From contig JAJQBY010000078.1 in assembly GCA_021203045.1 (NCBI GenBank), positions 1 through 35,209 of the forward strand: a stretch of 35,209 nucleotides of DNA, given 5' to 3'. Below the pieces are notes generated by a model. That model saw only the letters and a list, made by a program, of their open reading frames with translations, had not been told where the DNA came from and ran no database searches. The translations under genes were made by a program, and so were the position numbers. Below are positions 7,485-15,110 of the stretch, one piece after another (positions within the stretch are counted from its first letter, which is position 1; the number at the start of each line of letters is the position of its first letter). The stretch comes from Oscillospiraceae bacterium (lineage in GTDB: Bacteria > Bacillota > Clostridia > Oscillospirales > Oscillospiraceae).

Positions 7485-8240
7485 ATGAAATTTCTGAAAA
7501 AGCTTAAGCTTCCGGCCTGGATCTTTATCGGCCTGGTACTTGGTATCCTGGCAGGTCTTTGCTTCCTGGGGAATCCGGACTTTACGACGAACTACATCAA
7601 GCCCTTCGGAACGATCTACATTAACCTTCTGAAATTCCTGGTCGTTCCTGTGGTGCTGACCTCCATCATCAGCGGCGTTGTCAGCATGGGCGACATCAAG
7701 CGCGTTGGCTCCGTGGGCTGGAAAACCATTGTCTACTACCTTTGCACCACCGTGGTGGCCATTGTCATCGGCCTGGCTTTCGCCAGCGGCGCCAAGGCCC
7801 TGAATCTGTTCCCGGTGCTGGAGGTTTCCGGCCTTGAGTATGAGGCCAGCAGCTCCAGCGTTATGGACGTGATTGTGAACATCTTCCCCTCCAATATGTG
7901 GGCCAGCTTCACGGACGCCAATATGCTCCAGGTCATTGTGATTGCTCTGTTCCTGGGCGCAGGCATCCTGATGGCAGGGGAAAAGGCAAAGCCCTTCTCT
8001 ACGTGGATTGACTCCGTCTATGCGGTGATTATGAAGATTATGATGATGATCATCAAGATCACCCCCATCGGTGTGTTCTGTCTGATGTGCAACGTGGTGG
8101 CTGTGAACGGCCCCTCCATCGTGGGATCCCTGTTCCTGGTCATCCTGGTGGCCTTTCTTGCCTATATCGTTCACTTCCTGGTGTGCTATGGCGTCCTCCG
8201 TTACGTGCCTGTCCGGCAAGAAGTTCGGCCAGTTCGTTAA
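7485..8240 (+). pseudogene. Dicarboxylate/amino-acid:cation symporter (DAACS family), N-terminal part, frameshifted
   Basis: This frame encodes the N-terminal half of a GltP/DctA-like secondary transporter: KLPAWIFIGLVLGILAG, the PFGTIYINLLKFLVVPVVLTSIISGV segment typical of the family, and several membrane helices to about residue 235. The frame then drifts into unrelated sequence (YVPVRQEVRPVR) and stops at 8240. The rest of the family sequence resumes in the +1 frame. The join lies between about 8187 and 8211, and the shift is one extra base (or two missing). Start: AGGGAGAG precedes the ATG. The N-terminal fragment alone lacks the NMDGT cation site, so no transport is expected unless the shift is a sequencing error. 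The two parts together would make about 418 residues, normal for the family. Confidence 0.85.
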
Positions 8241-8739
8241 GGGCATCTGGCCTGCCATGAGCGTGGCCTTCACCACCACCTCCTCCGCAGCCACTCTGCC
8301 CCTGACCATCGAGTGTTCCAACGAAATGGGGGCCGACCCGGAGGTCAGCAGCTTTGTTCTGCCCCTGGGCGCTACCATCAATATGGACGGCACCGCCATC
8401 TATCAGGGCGTGGCCGCCGTGTTCATCGCCACCTGCTATGGCATCGACCTGACCATCGGCCAGATGGCTATGATCGTCATGACCGCTACCCTGGCTTCCA
8501 TCGGCACCGCAGGCGTTTCCGGCGCGGGCATGATTATGCTGGCCATGGTGCTTGAAACCGTGGGCCTGCCGGTGGAGGGCATTGCCCTGATTGCCGGTGT
8601 CGACAAGCTGTTCGATATGGGCCGTACCACCTTGAACATCGTGGGAGACTCCACCTGCGCTCTGTATATGACGAAGCTGGATCAGAAGCGCTCCGCTAAA
8701 AAGCTGGCTAAGGCCGGCGCCTCCGCCAGTGAGGAATAA
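8158..8739 (+). pseudogene. Dicarboxylate/amino-acid:cation symporter, C-terminal part, out of frame with the N-terminal part
   Basis: This is the C-terminal half of the same transporter. Real homology starts at about 8206 with LSGKKFGQFVKGIWPAM; the first residues are an out-of-frame reading of the N-terminal half. It holds the family's key motifs: the TTTSSAATLPLT hairpin-1 segment and GATINMDGTAIYQG, with the NMDGT Na+/substrate site, then the GVSGAGMIML hairpin-2 region and the GVDKLFDMGRTTLNIVGD substrate-binding helix. None of these is damaged, so the lesion looks recent or artificial. I see no ribosome binding site for independent translation. A strong terminator follows. Confidence 0.85.
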
Positions 8740-8768
8740 GCGCTTCATTCATATGAAGTGACCCAATG

Positions 8769-8807
8769 AAGGGCCGCATCGGAACCATGTTTCGATGCGG
8801 CCCTTTC
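8769..8807 (+). terminator. Rho-independent terminator after the symporter
   Basis: A perfect 13-bp stem (8769-8781 with 8793-8805; core GGGCCGCATCG) has an 11-base loop; the T run is short, TTT then C. Confidence 0.8.
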
Positions 8808-8852
8808 TGCGGACTAGCCGAAAGAAGAATTTTTTATCTTCTATATTAGTGA

Positions 8853-8881
8853 TTGCAAGGAATGGAAAGATGTGCTAATAT
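8853..8881 (+). promoter_or_regulatory. Promoter for the aminotransferase gene
   Basis: TTGCAA (8853-8858) and TAATAT (8876-8881) have a 17-base spacer, 68 bases before the ATG at 8950. Confidence 0.65.
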
Positions 8882-8949
8882 AGAGTGGGCGGCAGAGATT
8901 CGCCGCCGGATATAAGTAAAATTATTTTATATACAGGAGCGACACGACA

Positions 8950-10167
8950 ATGAGACCCGTAGAAAGTTCTGATAAGCTGAAGATCGTACACAGCGATATA
9001 CGCGGCCCTGTGTTTGAAAAGGCTCAGGAGATGAGCCGGCAGGGGATAGAGGTCTTGAAGCTGAACACCGGAAACCCTGCCACCTTTGGCTTTACCATGC
9101 CCCCCAGTGTGAAAAACGCATTGCTCGCCAATGCGGATAAGGCTGTGGCCTACTGCGACGCCAAGGGCATGCCCGAAGCCCGCCAGGCTCTGGCGGAATA
9201 CCACACCAGCCGGGGCCTTCAGGATATCACGCCGGACGATATTTATATCGGCAATGGCGTAAGCGAGCTGGCTCCTATGATATGCAACAGCATTCTGAGC
9301 GCCGGGGACGAGCTGCTGATGCCTTCTCCCAGCTACAGCCTGTGGTCAAACGCCGCATATCTTGCCGGAGCTAAGCCTGTGTTCTATACATGCGATGAGG
9401 CGTCTGACTGGTATCCCGATGTGGCGGATATGGAAAAAAAGGTCACAGCCCGCACCAAGGCTGTCCTGCTGATAAACCCCAATAACCCCACCGGTCAGGT
9501 ATATGCTCCGGAGCTGGTGGAGCAGGTCTGCGAGTTTGCGCGGCGGCATGAGCTGCTGGTCATTTCCGATGAGATATATGACCGGCTCATCATCGACGAT
9601 GTGCCCTACCGTTCCACGGCGGCCATCGCTCCCGATCTGCCGGTGGTTACGCTCAACGGCCTTTCCAAGTCCCACATCATTTGCGGCTTCCGCTGCGGCT
9701 GGGCGGTTGTCTCCGGCCCCCGTGACCTGACGGCAACGCTGAAGGAGTGCCTTGGAAAGCTCTGCGCCATGCGCCTTTGCGGCAATGCGTTGACCCAGCT
9801 GGTTATCCCCGCGGCTATGAACGACCCGGAGAGCACCAAAGCCATGCTGGTCCCCGGCGGCCGTATCTATGAGCAGCGGGAGGCCGCCTGCCGGGCATTG
9901 GATGTGCTGGCGGATCGGGGGCTGGTGTCTTACCGGCGGCCCCACGCGGCGTTTTATGTGTTCCCCAAGATCCTGGGCGGCAAGGTGAAAAATGACAAGC
10001 AGTTCGCCTTTGACGTGCTGGATGCCAAACATATCCTTATCGTGGCCGGCAGCGGCTTTGACTGGCCCACGCCTGACCATTTCCGTCTGGTGCTTCTGCC
10101 GGCGGCAGAGAAGATATATCAGGCTATTCTGGACATCGGCGACTTTTTGGAGACCTATCAGCAGTAA
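8950..10167 (+). CDS. alaA: Pyridoxal-phosphate aminotransferase, AlaA-type (alanine/glutamate-pyruvate class)
   Basis: A 405-residue fold-type I aminotransferase that closely follows E. coli AlaA from memory: SSDKLKIVHSDIRGPV at the N-terminus, LKLNTGNPATFGF, YCDAKGMPEAR, IYIGNGVSEL, INPNNPTGQVY, ISDEIYDRL, the PLP lysine in NGLSKSH, CGFRCGW and MRLCGN. AlaA converts pyruvate plus glutamate to alanine plus 2-oxoglutarate in the cytoplasm; the exact substrate here is inferred from the family. The C-terminal FDWPTPDHFRLV resembles AlaA's FNWPWPDH. AGGAGCGAC precedes the ATG. It appears monocistronic, with its own promoter and a hairpin terminator. Confidence 0.88.
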   Translation: MRPVESSDKLKIVHSDIRGPVFEKAQEMSRQGIEVLKLNTGNPATFGFTMPPSVKNALLANADKAVAYCDAKGMPEARQALAEYHTSRGLQDITPDDIYIGNGVSELAPMICNSILSAGDELLMPSPSYSLWSNAAYLAGAKPVFYTCDEASDWYPDVADMEKKVTARTKAVLLINPNNPTGQVYAPELVEQVCEFARRHELLVISDEIYDRLIIDDVPYRSTAAIAPDLPVVTLNGLSKSHIICGFRCGWAVVSGPRDLTATLKECLGKLCAMRLCGNALTQLVIPAAMNDPESTKAMLVPGGRIYEQREAACRALDVLADRGLVSYRRPHAAFYVFPKILGGKVKNDKQFAFDVLDAKHILIVAGSGFDWPTPDHFRLVLLPAAEKIYQAILDIGDFLETYQQ

Positions 10168-10171
10168 AAAT

Positions 10172-10213
10172 ATGGGAGCGCGGCGGATATTTCCCTCGAT
10201 GCTCCCATTTTTT
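10172..10213 (+). terminator. Terminator after alaA, overlapping the end of the convergent merR gene
   Basis: ATGGGAGC (10172-10179) pairs with GCTCCCAT (10201-10208), and a run of T at 10208-10213 follows. The loop is long (21 bases). Confidence 0.65.
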
Positions 10214-10676
10214 AAAAATTATTGACAGAGGCCTCCTCGGTGTGGGCATTTTCGTAGGCCCGTCGGATGTCCTCCGGCATATCCGCCGGAGGTATGCTCC
10301 GCAGGCGTTCCTCATTGCCGTCCAGAATAGCCTGGTCATAATACCAGCATTTGTATTTCAGCATATCCAGCGCCCGGCCCATCTGCTCCAACTCGGCCTC
10401 CAGCGAGGCCTTCCGTTCTGCCAGCAGCGCCCGGCGCAGGGGATAGGTCTCACTGCCCTGGACAGACCACTCCATAAACTGGCGAATGTCCTTGATCTCC
10501 AGGCCGGAGCGTTTCAGACATTCAATGACCCGCAGGGTTTCCAACTCCCCGTCTCCAAACTGGCGTATGCCCCCGCTTCGCTGCATGTTGGGAAATAAAC
10601 CCTGCTTATCGTAATACCGTAGCGTGGAGACAGGCAGTCCTGTCATTTCAGACACTTGACCGATTGTATACATCAT
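10212..10676 (-). CDS. MerR family transcriptional regulator
   Basis: A 154-residue cytoplasmic regulator. The N-terminal winged helix-turn-helix is typical: YTIGQVSEMTGLPVSTLRYYDKQGLFP, then a GGIRQFGDGELETLRVIECLKRSGLEIKDI dimer-helix region and a long coiled helix (residues about 80-120). The longer reading frame starting at 10793 would run into the divergent promoter, so the MMYTIGQ start at 10676 (or 10673) is used; GGAAGCGAGG precedes it. Residues after about 115 include one Cys (in KYKCWYYD), with no obvious metal-binding set, so the inducer is probably organic. It faces the DUF362-ECF-kinase cluster and likely controls the dyad-containing promoter between them. Confidence 0.88.
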   Translation of the reverse strand: MMYTIGQVSEMTGLPVSTLRYYDKQGLFPNMQRSGGIRQFGDGELETLRVIECLKRSGLEIKDIRQFMEWSVQGSETYPLRRALLAERKASLEAELEQMGRALDMLKYKCWYYDQAILDGNEERLRSIPPADMPEDIRRAYENAHTEEASVNNF

Positions 10677-10735
10677 TGCCTCGCTTCCATAGAAAAAACA
10701 AATCAGAAGAATTGTAAAAAATTTCAATACAGGTC

Positions 10736-10766
10736 TTGACTTAAAGTCAGGTTTAGGTGTTATTAT
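10736..10766 (+). promoter_or_regulatory. MerR-type promoter with operator dyad in a 19-bp spacer
   Basis: TTGACT (10736-10741) and TATTAT (10761-10766) are 19 bases apart, longer than the usual 17, which is the signature of promoters that MerR proteins activate by DNA distortion. Inside lies an inverted repeat: ACTTAAA (10739-10745) and TTTAGGT (10752-10758), matching at 6 of 7 positions. It points toward the DUF362 gene. Confidence 0.75.
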
Positions 10767-10869
10767 TATATCAGATGGGAGCTGAAAAGTCAAACTGCGG
10801 CGCAGAAGTCATATTTTCTGATGACGCTCCTGATCGAACCTGCAGACTCACATTTTGGAGGATAAAATC

Positions 10870-11754
10870 GTGGAAAAAGCAAAGGTATATTTTACAAAAA
10901 AGATCGATGCAGCCAGCCTGATCGCTATTTATAAGGCGCTGGGCCGGAATCTGCACGGCAAGGTAGCTGTAAAGATATCCACCGGGGAGCCCGGGGGGCA
11001 CAACTTTCTCCAGCCCTCGCTGATCGGTGACCTGACCCATCTGGTGACCGGCACCATCGTGGAATGCTGCACGGCCTACGAGGGCAAGCGCATGAAGGTG
11101 GAGGATCACTGGCAGACTGTTAAAGATCACGGCTTTTCTGCTATGGCCCCCTGCGACATTATGGATGAGATGGGGGAGACAGAGCTTCCTGTAAAGGATG
11201 GTTTTCACCTGAAAACCAACATTGTGGGAGATCACTTTACCAGCTATGACTCTATGCTGATACTCTCTCATTTCAAGGGACATATGATGGGCGGCTTTGG
11301 CGGCGCACTGAAAAATATGAGCATCGGCATCGCCTCCTCCCGTGGCAAGGCCAATATCCACACTGCCGGCGCCACAGCGGACTATACGGCTATGTGGGAC
11401 GTTCCGGTGGAGCAGGATGATTTTCTGGAATCCATGGCGGACGCCTGCAAGAGTGTTATCGACTATATGGGCAAGGACAATATTCTCTATATCAGCGTGG
11501 CAAATAATCTGTCCGTTGACTGCGACTGCGACTCCAATCCTCACCCGCCGGAGATGGACGATATTGGTATTTTTGCCTCTATCGACCCGGTGGCCCTGGA
11601 CCAGGCCTGCTATGATGCGGTGATAAATTCCCCTGATCCCGGCAAGGCGTCCCTGATTGAGCGTATGGATTCCCGCCATGGCATCCATACGGTGGAGGCC
11701 GCTGCTCAGCTTGGCCTTGGCGTCAGGGAGTATGAAATCATTTCCATCGACTGA
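10870..11754 (+). CDS. DUF362 domain-containing protein
   Basis: A 294-residue protein matching DUF362 (PF04015): VAVKISTGEPGGHNFLQPSLI near the N-terminus, then TNIVGDHFTSYDSMLILSHFKGHMMGGFGGALKNMSIGIAS, a characteristic central segment, and DPVALDQACYD near the C-terminus. Many DUF362 proteins carry ferredoxin-like Cys clusters; here I see no CxxCxxC set, so it is the domain alone. Role unknown, possibly a redox or metal-linked enzyme. The GTG at 10870 is chosen because GGAGG at 10857-10861 lies eight bases before it; a longer TTG-start frame at 10855 would overlap that RBS. First gene of the MerR-facing cluster, followed after 13 bases by an ECF S component. Confidence 0.82.
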   Translation: MEKAKVYFTKKIDAASLIAIYKALGRNLHGKVAVKISTGEPGGHNFLQPSLIGDLTHLVTGTIVECCTAYEGKRMKVEDHWQTVKDHGFSAMAPCDIMDEMGETELPVKDGFHLKTNIVGDHFTSYDSMLILSHFKGHMMGGFGGALKNMSIGIASSRGKANIHTAGATADYTAMWDVPVEQDDFLESMADACKSVIDYMGKDNILYISVANNLSVDCDCDSNPHPPEMDDIGIFASIDPVALDQACYDAVINSPDPGKASLIERMDSRHGIHTVEAAAQLGLGVREYEIISID

Positions 11755-11767
11755 AGGAAGCATAGCC

Positions 11768-12355
11768 ATGAATGAAAAACAGAGAGCAAGCGTAAGAAAT
11801 ACTTCTCTGGGTGCCATGTTCCTGGCTCTGGGGCTTGTACTGCCCTTTCTGACCGGGCAGATACCGCAGATCGGTAATATGCTTCTGCCGATGCATATCC
11901 CCGTTCTGCTGTGTGGCCTGATATGCGGCTGGCAGTACGGTCTGGTGATAGGATTTATCACACCGCTTCTGCGGGGAGTCCTGTTCGGGATGCCGCCGTT
12001 TTATCCAAACGGCATTGCCATGGCCTTTGAGCTGGCCACCTATGGCCTCGTGGTGGGACTGCTGTACTCTCGCTCCCGCTGGAAATGTATCGTGGCGCTG
12101 TACCGCTGCCTGATCGCTGCTATGGTGTCGGGGCGCGTTGTGTGGGGCGTGGTCGAAGTGCTTCTTCTTGGTTTGGGAGACAACGGCTTTACTTGGGCAG
12201 CCTTTATGTCCGGCGCCTTTTTGAACGCTATTCCGGGTATCATTATCCAGCTTGTTCTGATTCCGGCCATTATGGTGGCTCTGGACCGCACCGGGCTGGT
12301 GCGCTTCTCGAAAAATCCCCTGGCGAAGGACGGGGCGGAAGATGCAACAGCTTGA
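11768..12355 (+). CDS. ECF transporter S component
   Basis: A 195-residue, six-helix-like membrane protein. The first helix carries the small-residue ALG face (TSLGAMFLALGLVLPFL), and the loop GQIPQIGNMLLPMHIPVLLCGLICG is typical of S components of vitamin-type ECF importers. FITPLLRGVLFGMPPFYP and the C-terminal helix complete the fold. The ATG at 11768 is preceded by a GAAGGAAG RBS; a longer in-frame reading overlaps the DUF362 gene and is not supported. It overlaps the following kinase gene by 14 bases. The substrate is unknown. No A or T subunit is encoded nearby, so a shared ECF module is needed. Confidence 0.85.
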   Translation: MNEKQRASVRNTSLGAMFLALGLVLPFLTGQIPQIGNMLLPMHIPVLLCGLICGWQYGLVIGFITPLLRGVLFGMPPFYPNGIAMAFELATYGLVVGLLYSRSRWKCIVALYRCLIAAMVSGRVVWGVVEVLLLGLGDNGFTWAAFMSGAFLNAIPGIIIQLVLIPAIMVALDRTGLVRFSKNPLAKDGAEDATA

Positions 12356-12959
12356 CGCTGCTGAAATCGTTTTGCAGTGGCTGGGGGCGCACCCTGCGCC
12401 CTCGCCTGCTGTTATCGCCATTGACGGCCGCTGCGCCGCAGGAAAGACCACCCTGGCCAGGCGGCTGGGAGAGGCCCTTTCCTGCGGTGTGGTGCATATG
12501 GATGATTTCTTCCTCCGTCCGGAGCAGCGAACGGCTCAACGCCTGGCGGAGCCCGGCGGGAATGTGGACTATGAGCGTTTTTTGAACACGGTCCTGGAAC
12601 CGCTGAACAGGGGAGAGTCTTTTTCCTATCAGCCCTATGACTGCCACAGCGGGATGCTCCAAGCCCCGGTTTTCGTAAAGCCCTCGCCCATAACGATTGT
12701 GGAGGGGAGCTACAGCTGTCATCCGGCGCTGTGGGAGCATTATCACTGCCGGGTCTTCCTGACTATAGACAGGGCGGAGCAGCATCGGCGCATAGGCCAG
12801 CGCAACGGATCGGAAGGCCTGCAAATGTTTTTAGAGAAATGGATACCCCTGGAGGAGCGGTATTTTGCATCTCTGGCGGAGCGATGTATGGATGGTACCC
12901 TGTGGATAGACGGCGATGGCCATTCTATTACAAAGGAGGACTTTTTGTCCGACAGATAA
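12342..12959 (+). CDS. Uridine kinase-like P-loop NTPase
   Basis: A 205-residue kinase of the uridine kinase/phosphoribulokinase group. Walker A is at residues 29-36 (GRCAAGKT), an acidic DDF follows near residue 56 as in nucleoside kinases, and VEGSYSCHP near residue 123 corresponds to the Walker B strand. The lid region has RAEQHRRIGQRNG. The family phosphorylates small molecules such as nucleosides or vitamin precursors with ATP. Overlap with the ECF S component suggests that the imported substrate is trapped by phosphorylation; that is inference. It lacks the longer C-terminal UMP/CMP-kinase parts of true uridine kinase. Confidence 0.8.
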   Translation: MQQLDAAEIVLQWLGAHPAPSPAVIAIDGRCAAGKTTLARRLGEALSCGVVHMDDFFLRPEQRTAQRLAEPGGNVDYERFLNTVLEPLNRGESFSYQPYDCHSGMLQAPVFVKPSPITIVEGSYSCHPALWEHYHCRVFLTIDRAEQHRRIGQRNGSEGLQMFLEKWIPLEERYFASLAERCMDGTLWIDGDGHSITKEDFLSDR

Positions 12960-12963
12960 GTGA

Positions 12964-12994
12964 CTTTGCGGGCAGAGCGCAAAGCGGGGTTTTT
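12964..12994 (+). terminator. Weak hairpin between the kinase and CMD-cupin genes
   Basis: CTTTGCG (12964-12970) pairs with CGCAAAG (12978-12984), a 7-base loop, then CGGGG and five T. It could attenuate rather than end the transcript. Confidence 0.4.
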
Positions 12995-13025
12995 ATACAA
13001 AAAAGAAAGGAATAGGGAATACAAT

Positions 13026-13781
13026 ATGGAAAAAATCGTGCAGACTGCGGGACGGGATGCTCTGGGCGAATTTGCCCCGGCCTTTGCCCATTATAACGAC
13101 GATATCCTCTTTGGGGAAAACTGGAACGATCAGGGTATCGACCACAAGACCCGGTGTATTATCACTGTGGTGGCGCTGATGGCCTCCGGCGTCACAGATT
13201 CCTCCCTGAAGTATCATCTGATGAACGCTAAGGCTGCCGGTGTTACCCGGGAGGAGATCGCCGCTGTCGTCACGCATGCGGCCTTTTATGTCGGCTGGCC
13301 CAAGGGATGGGCCGTATTCAATATGGCCAAGGAGGTCTGGTCGGAGGATGCGGTGCCCACAGACGCCAAGGCCGCTCATGCCGCTGAGATGGTGTTTCCC
13401 ATCGGCACGCCGAATGATGCGTTTGCCCAGTATTTTATCGGTCAGAGCTATCTGGCTCCGGTCTCCACCAGCCAGGTGGGCATTTTTAATGTTACCTTTG
13501 AGCCGGGCTGCCGCAATAATTGGCATGTCCATCATGGGGAAAAGGGCGGCGGTCAGATTCTGATATGCGTGGCCGGCCGCGGCTATTATCAGGAGTGGGG
13601 CAAGGCTGCTGTGGAAATGAAGCCCAGCGACTGCATTAATATCCCCGTTGGCGTGAAGCACTGGCATGGCGCCGCGCCGGATAGCTGGTTCAGCCATCTG
13701 GCCATAGAGGTCCCCGGTGAAAACACATCCAATGAATGGCTGGAGGCTGTAGACGATCAGCAGTATGGGAGCTTAAGATGA
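13026..13781 (+). CDS. Carboxymuconolactone decarboxylase (CMD)-cupin fusion protein
   Basis: A 251-residue two-domain protein. Residues about 20-105 form a CMD/AhpD-like helical domain: IDHKTRCIITVVALMASG, then EEIAAVVTHAAFYVGWPKGW, the signature E-x-H-x-A region. There is no CxxC, so it is not a peroxidase-type AhpD. Residues about 130-235 form a cupin: NNWHVHHG gives the His metal ligands, followed by a GRGYYQEWG turn and IPVGVKHWHGAAP, with another His pair. Cupin-CMD proteins act on small aromatic or lactone-like molecules; function here is unknown. The ATG at 13026 follows AGGAATAGGG. It lies 66 bases after the kinase gene and may share the MerR-controlled transcript. Confidence 0.85.
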   Translation: MEKIVQTAGRDALGEFAPAFAHYNDDILFGENWNDQGIDHKTRCIITVVALMASGVTDSSLKYHLMNAKAAGVTREEIAAVVTHAAFYVGWPKGWAVFNMAKEVWSEDAVPTDAKAAHAAEMVFPIGTPNDAFAQYFIGQSYLAPVSTSQVGIFNVTFEPGCRNNWHVHHGEKGGGQILICVAGRGYYQEWGKAAVEMKPSDCINIPVGVKHWHGAAPDSWFSHLAIEVPGENTSNEWLEAVDDQQYGSLR

Positions 13782-13858
13782 AAGCTTTCCTTGATCCTTC
13801 CGAGCTGATCATGTAGCGAAAGGCTCTCTTAAAACAACGAAATAATGGCGTCAATACG

Positions 13859-13895
13859 ACTCCCCCGTAAAAAGATCACCTTTTTACGGGGGAGT
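13859..13895. terminator. Strong hairpin between convergent CMD-cupin and ygeW genes
   Basis: A perfect 16-bp stem (ACTCCCCCGTAAAAAG at 13859-13874 with 13880-13895) and a 5-base loop. T-runs outside are weak on both strands, so it may protect 3' ends as much as terminate. Confidence 0.65.
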
Positions 13896-13916
13896 GAGGT
13901 TTTGATGGGAATGATT

Positions 13917-15110
13917 TCAAAGCGCCTTCCTTGCTGTACCGCGCTGTTCGAGGGTCTGGAGCGCGGCGGCGGGGTCTTTTATTTTTGACAGGAAGATCAT
14001 GGCGGCGATGATATATGGCTTGAAGCTTGCCTGACGATATAGCGGGGTGCGGTAACGATCAAAGACAGAGGCGGCCACCTCGCCTTTATCGCAGGAAACG
14101 CCGGTGATATCCGCCGGCAGGCAGTGGAGATACAGAGCCTTTCCGTCCCGCGTCATGGCCATGCGGCGCTCATCGCACTCCCAATCTGTATGCTGGGCGT
14201 TCTGGGCCAGAAGCTGCTTCTCCAGAGCATCTATGCCTGCTTTGTCCCCCTGCGCGTAGAGCTCGGTGCGCTGTTCCATGGCGGCGAAGGGCGCCCAGCT
14301 CTTGGGATAGACTATGTCCGCATCCCGGAACGCCTCATCCATGGTATCCACCCGGGTGAAGCTGCCTCCGGAGGCAATGGCCTGCTTTGCTGCCAGCTCC
14401 TCCACCTGCGGGAATACGTCATAGCCCTCCGGATGAGCCAGGACTACATCCATACCGAAGCGGGTGAACAAACCTATGACTCCCTGGGGCACAGAGAGGG
14501 GCTTGCCATAGCTGGGAGAATATGCCCACGTCATGGCGACCTTTTTTCCCCTCAGATTTTCCACGCCGCCGAAGGTATGTATCATATGCAGCAGATCGGC
14601 ACAACACTGGGTGGGATGGTCGATATCGCACTGAAGGTTCACAAGGGTGGGCGTCTGCTCAAGAATGCCGGCGTCATGGCCCTGGCGTACAGCGTCAGAG
14701 ACGGCCTTTTGATAGGCGTGGCCCTTTCCGATGTACATATCGTCCCGAATGCCAATGACATCTGCCATGAAGGAGATCATGTTGGCGGTCTCCCGCACAG
14801 TCTCCCCGTGGGCGATCTGGCTTTTGCTCTCGTCCAGGTCCTGTACCTCCAGCCCCAGCAGATTGCAGGCAGAGGCAAAGGAAAAGCGGGTGCGGGTGGA
14901 ATTATCCCGGAACAGGCTGACAGCCAGGCCGGAGTCGAATATCCGGGGGGAGATATTATTTTCCCGCAGGCATCGCAAGGCGTCTGCCACGGTGAACAGA
15001 GCGGCAAGCTCATCGTCCGTCTTGTCCCATGTAAGAAAGAAATCCTCCCCATACATGGCGGCGCAATCCAGCCCCGCGAGCCGCGTGGCGAAAGAGTCCA
15101 TCAGGCTCAT
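13917..15110 (-). CDS. ygeW: Knotted carbamoyltransferase YgeW
   Basis: A 397-residue protein of the aspartate/ornithine carbamoyltransferase superfamily, YgeW branch. The carbamoyl-phosphate loop is [13 protein letters not shown] near residue 66, the [17 protein letters not shown] segment near residue 165 carries the HPTQ motif, and the C-terminal HCLPADITG segment near residue 329 carries the HCLP motif. Homologues sit in purine- and selenium-linked catabolic clusters; their amino substrate is not settled. The start overlaps the end of ygeY (4 bases, ATGA), so the two are translationally coupled. The last gene of the pair, it ends at a strong hairpin. Confidence 0.93.
   Translation of the reverse strand: MSLMDSFATRLAGLDCAAMYGEDFFLTWDKTDDELAALFTVADALRCLRENNISPRIFDSGLAVSLFRDNSTRTRFSFASACNLLGLEVQDLDESKSQIAHGETVRETANMISFMADVIGIRDDMYIGKGHAYQKAVSDAVRQGHDAGILEQTPTLVNLQCDIDHPTQCCADLLHMIHTFGGVENLRGKKVAMTWAYSPSYGKPLSVPQGVIGLFTRFGMDVVLAHPEGYDVFPQVEELAAKQAIASGGSFTRVDTMDEAFRDADIVYPKSWAPFAAMEQRTELYAQGDKAGIDALEKQLLAQNAQHTDWECDERRMAMTRDGKALYLHCLPADITGVSCDKGEVAASVFDRYRTPLYRQASFKPYIIAAMIFLSKIKDPAAALQTLEQRGTARKAL

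Noticed and set aside
8187..8211. Programmed ribosomal frameshift in the symporter
   Set aside because: No slippery heptamer, no nearby stop-codon context, and no such mechanism known for this family.
7446..8748. Long - strand frames opposite the symporter
   Set aside because: Shadow frames; the + strand carries the family motifs, although frameshifted.
13859..13895. CRISPR or riboswitch-like element
   Set aside because: A single perfect 16-bp hairpin between convergent genes with no repeat-spacer pattern or conserved riboswitch core.
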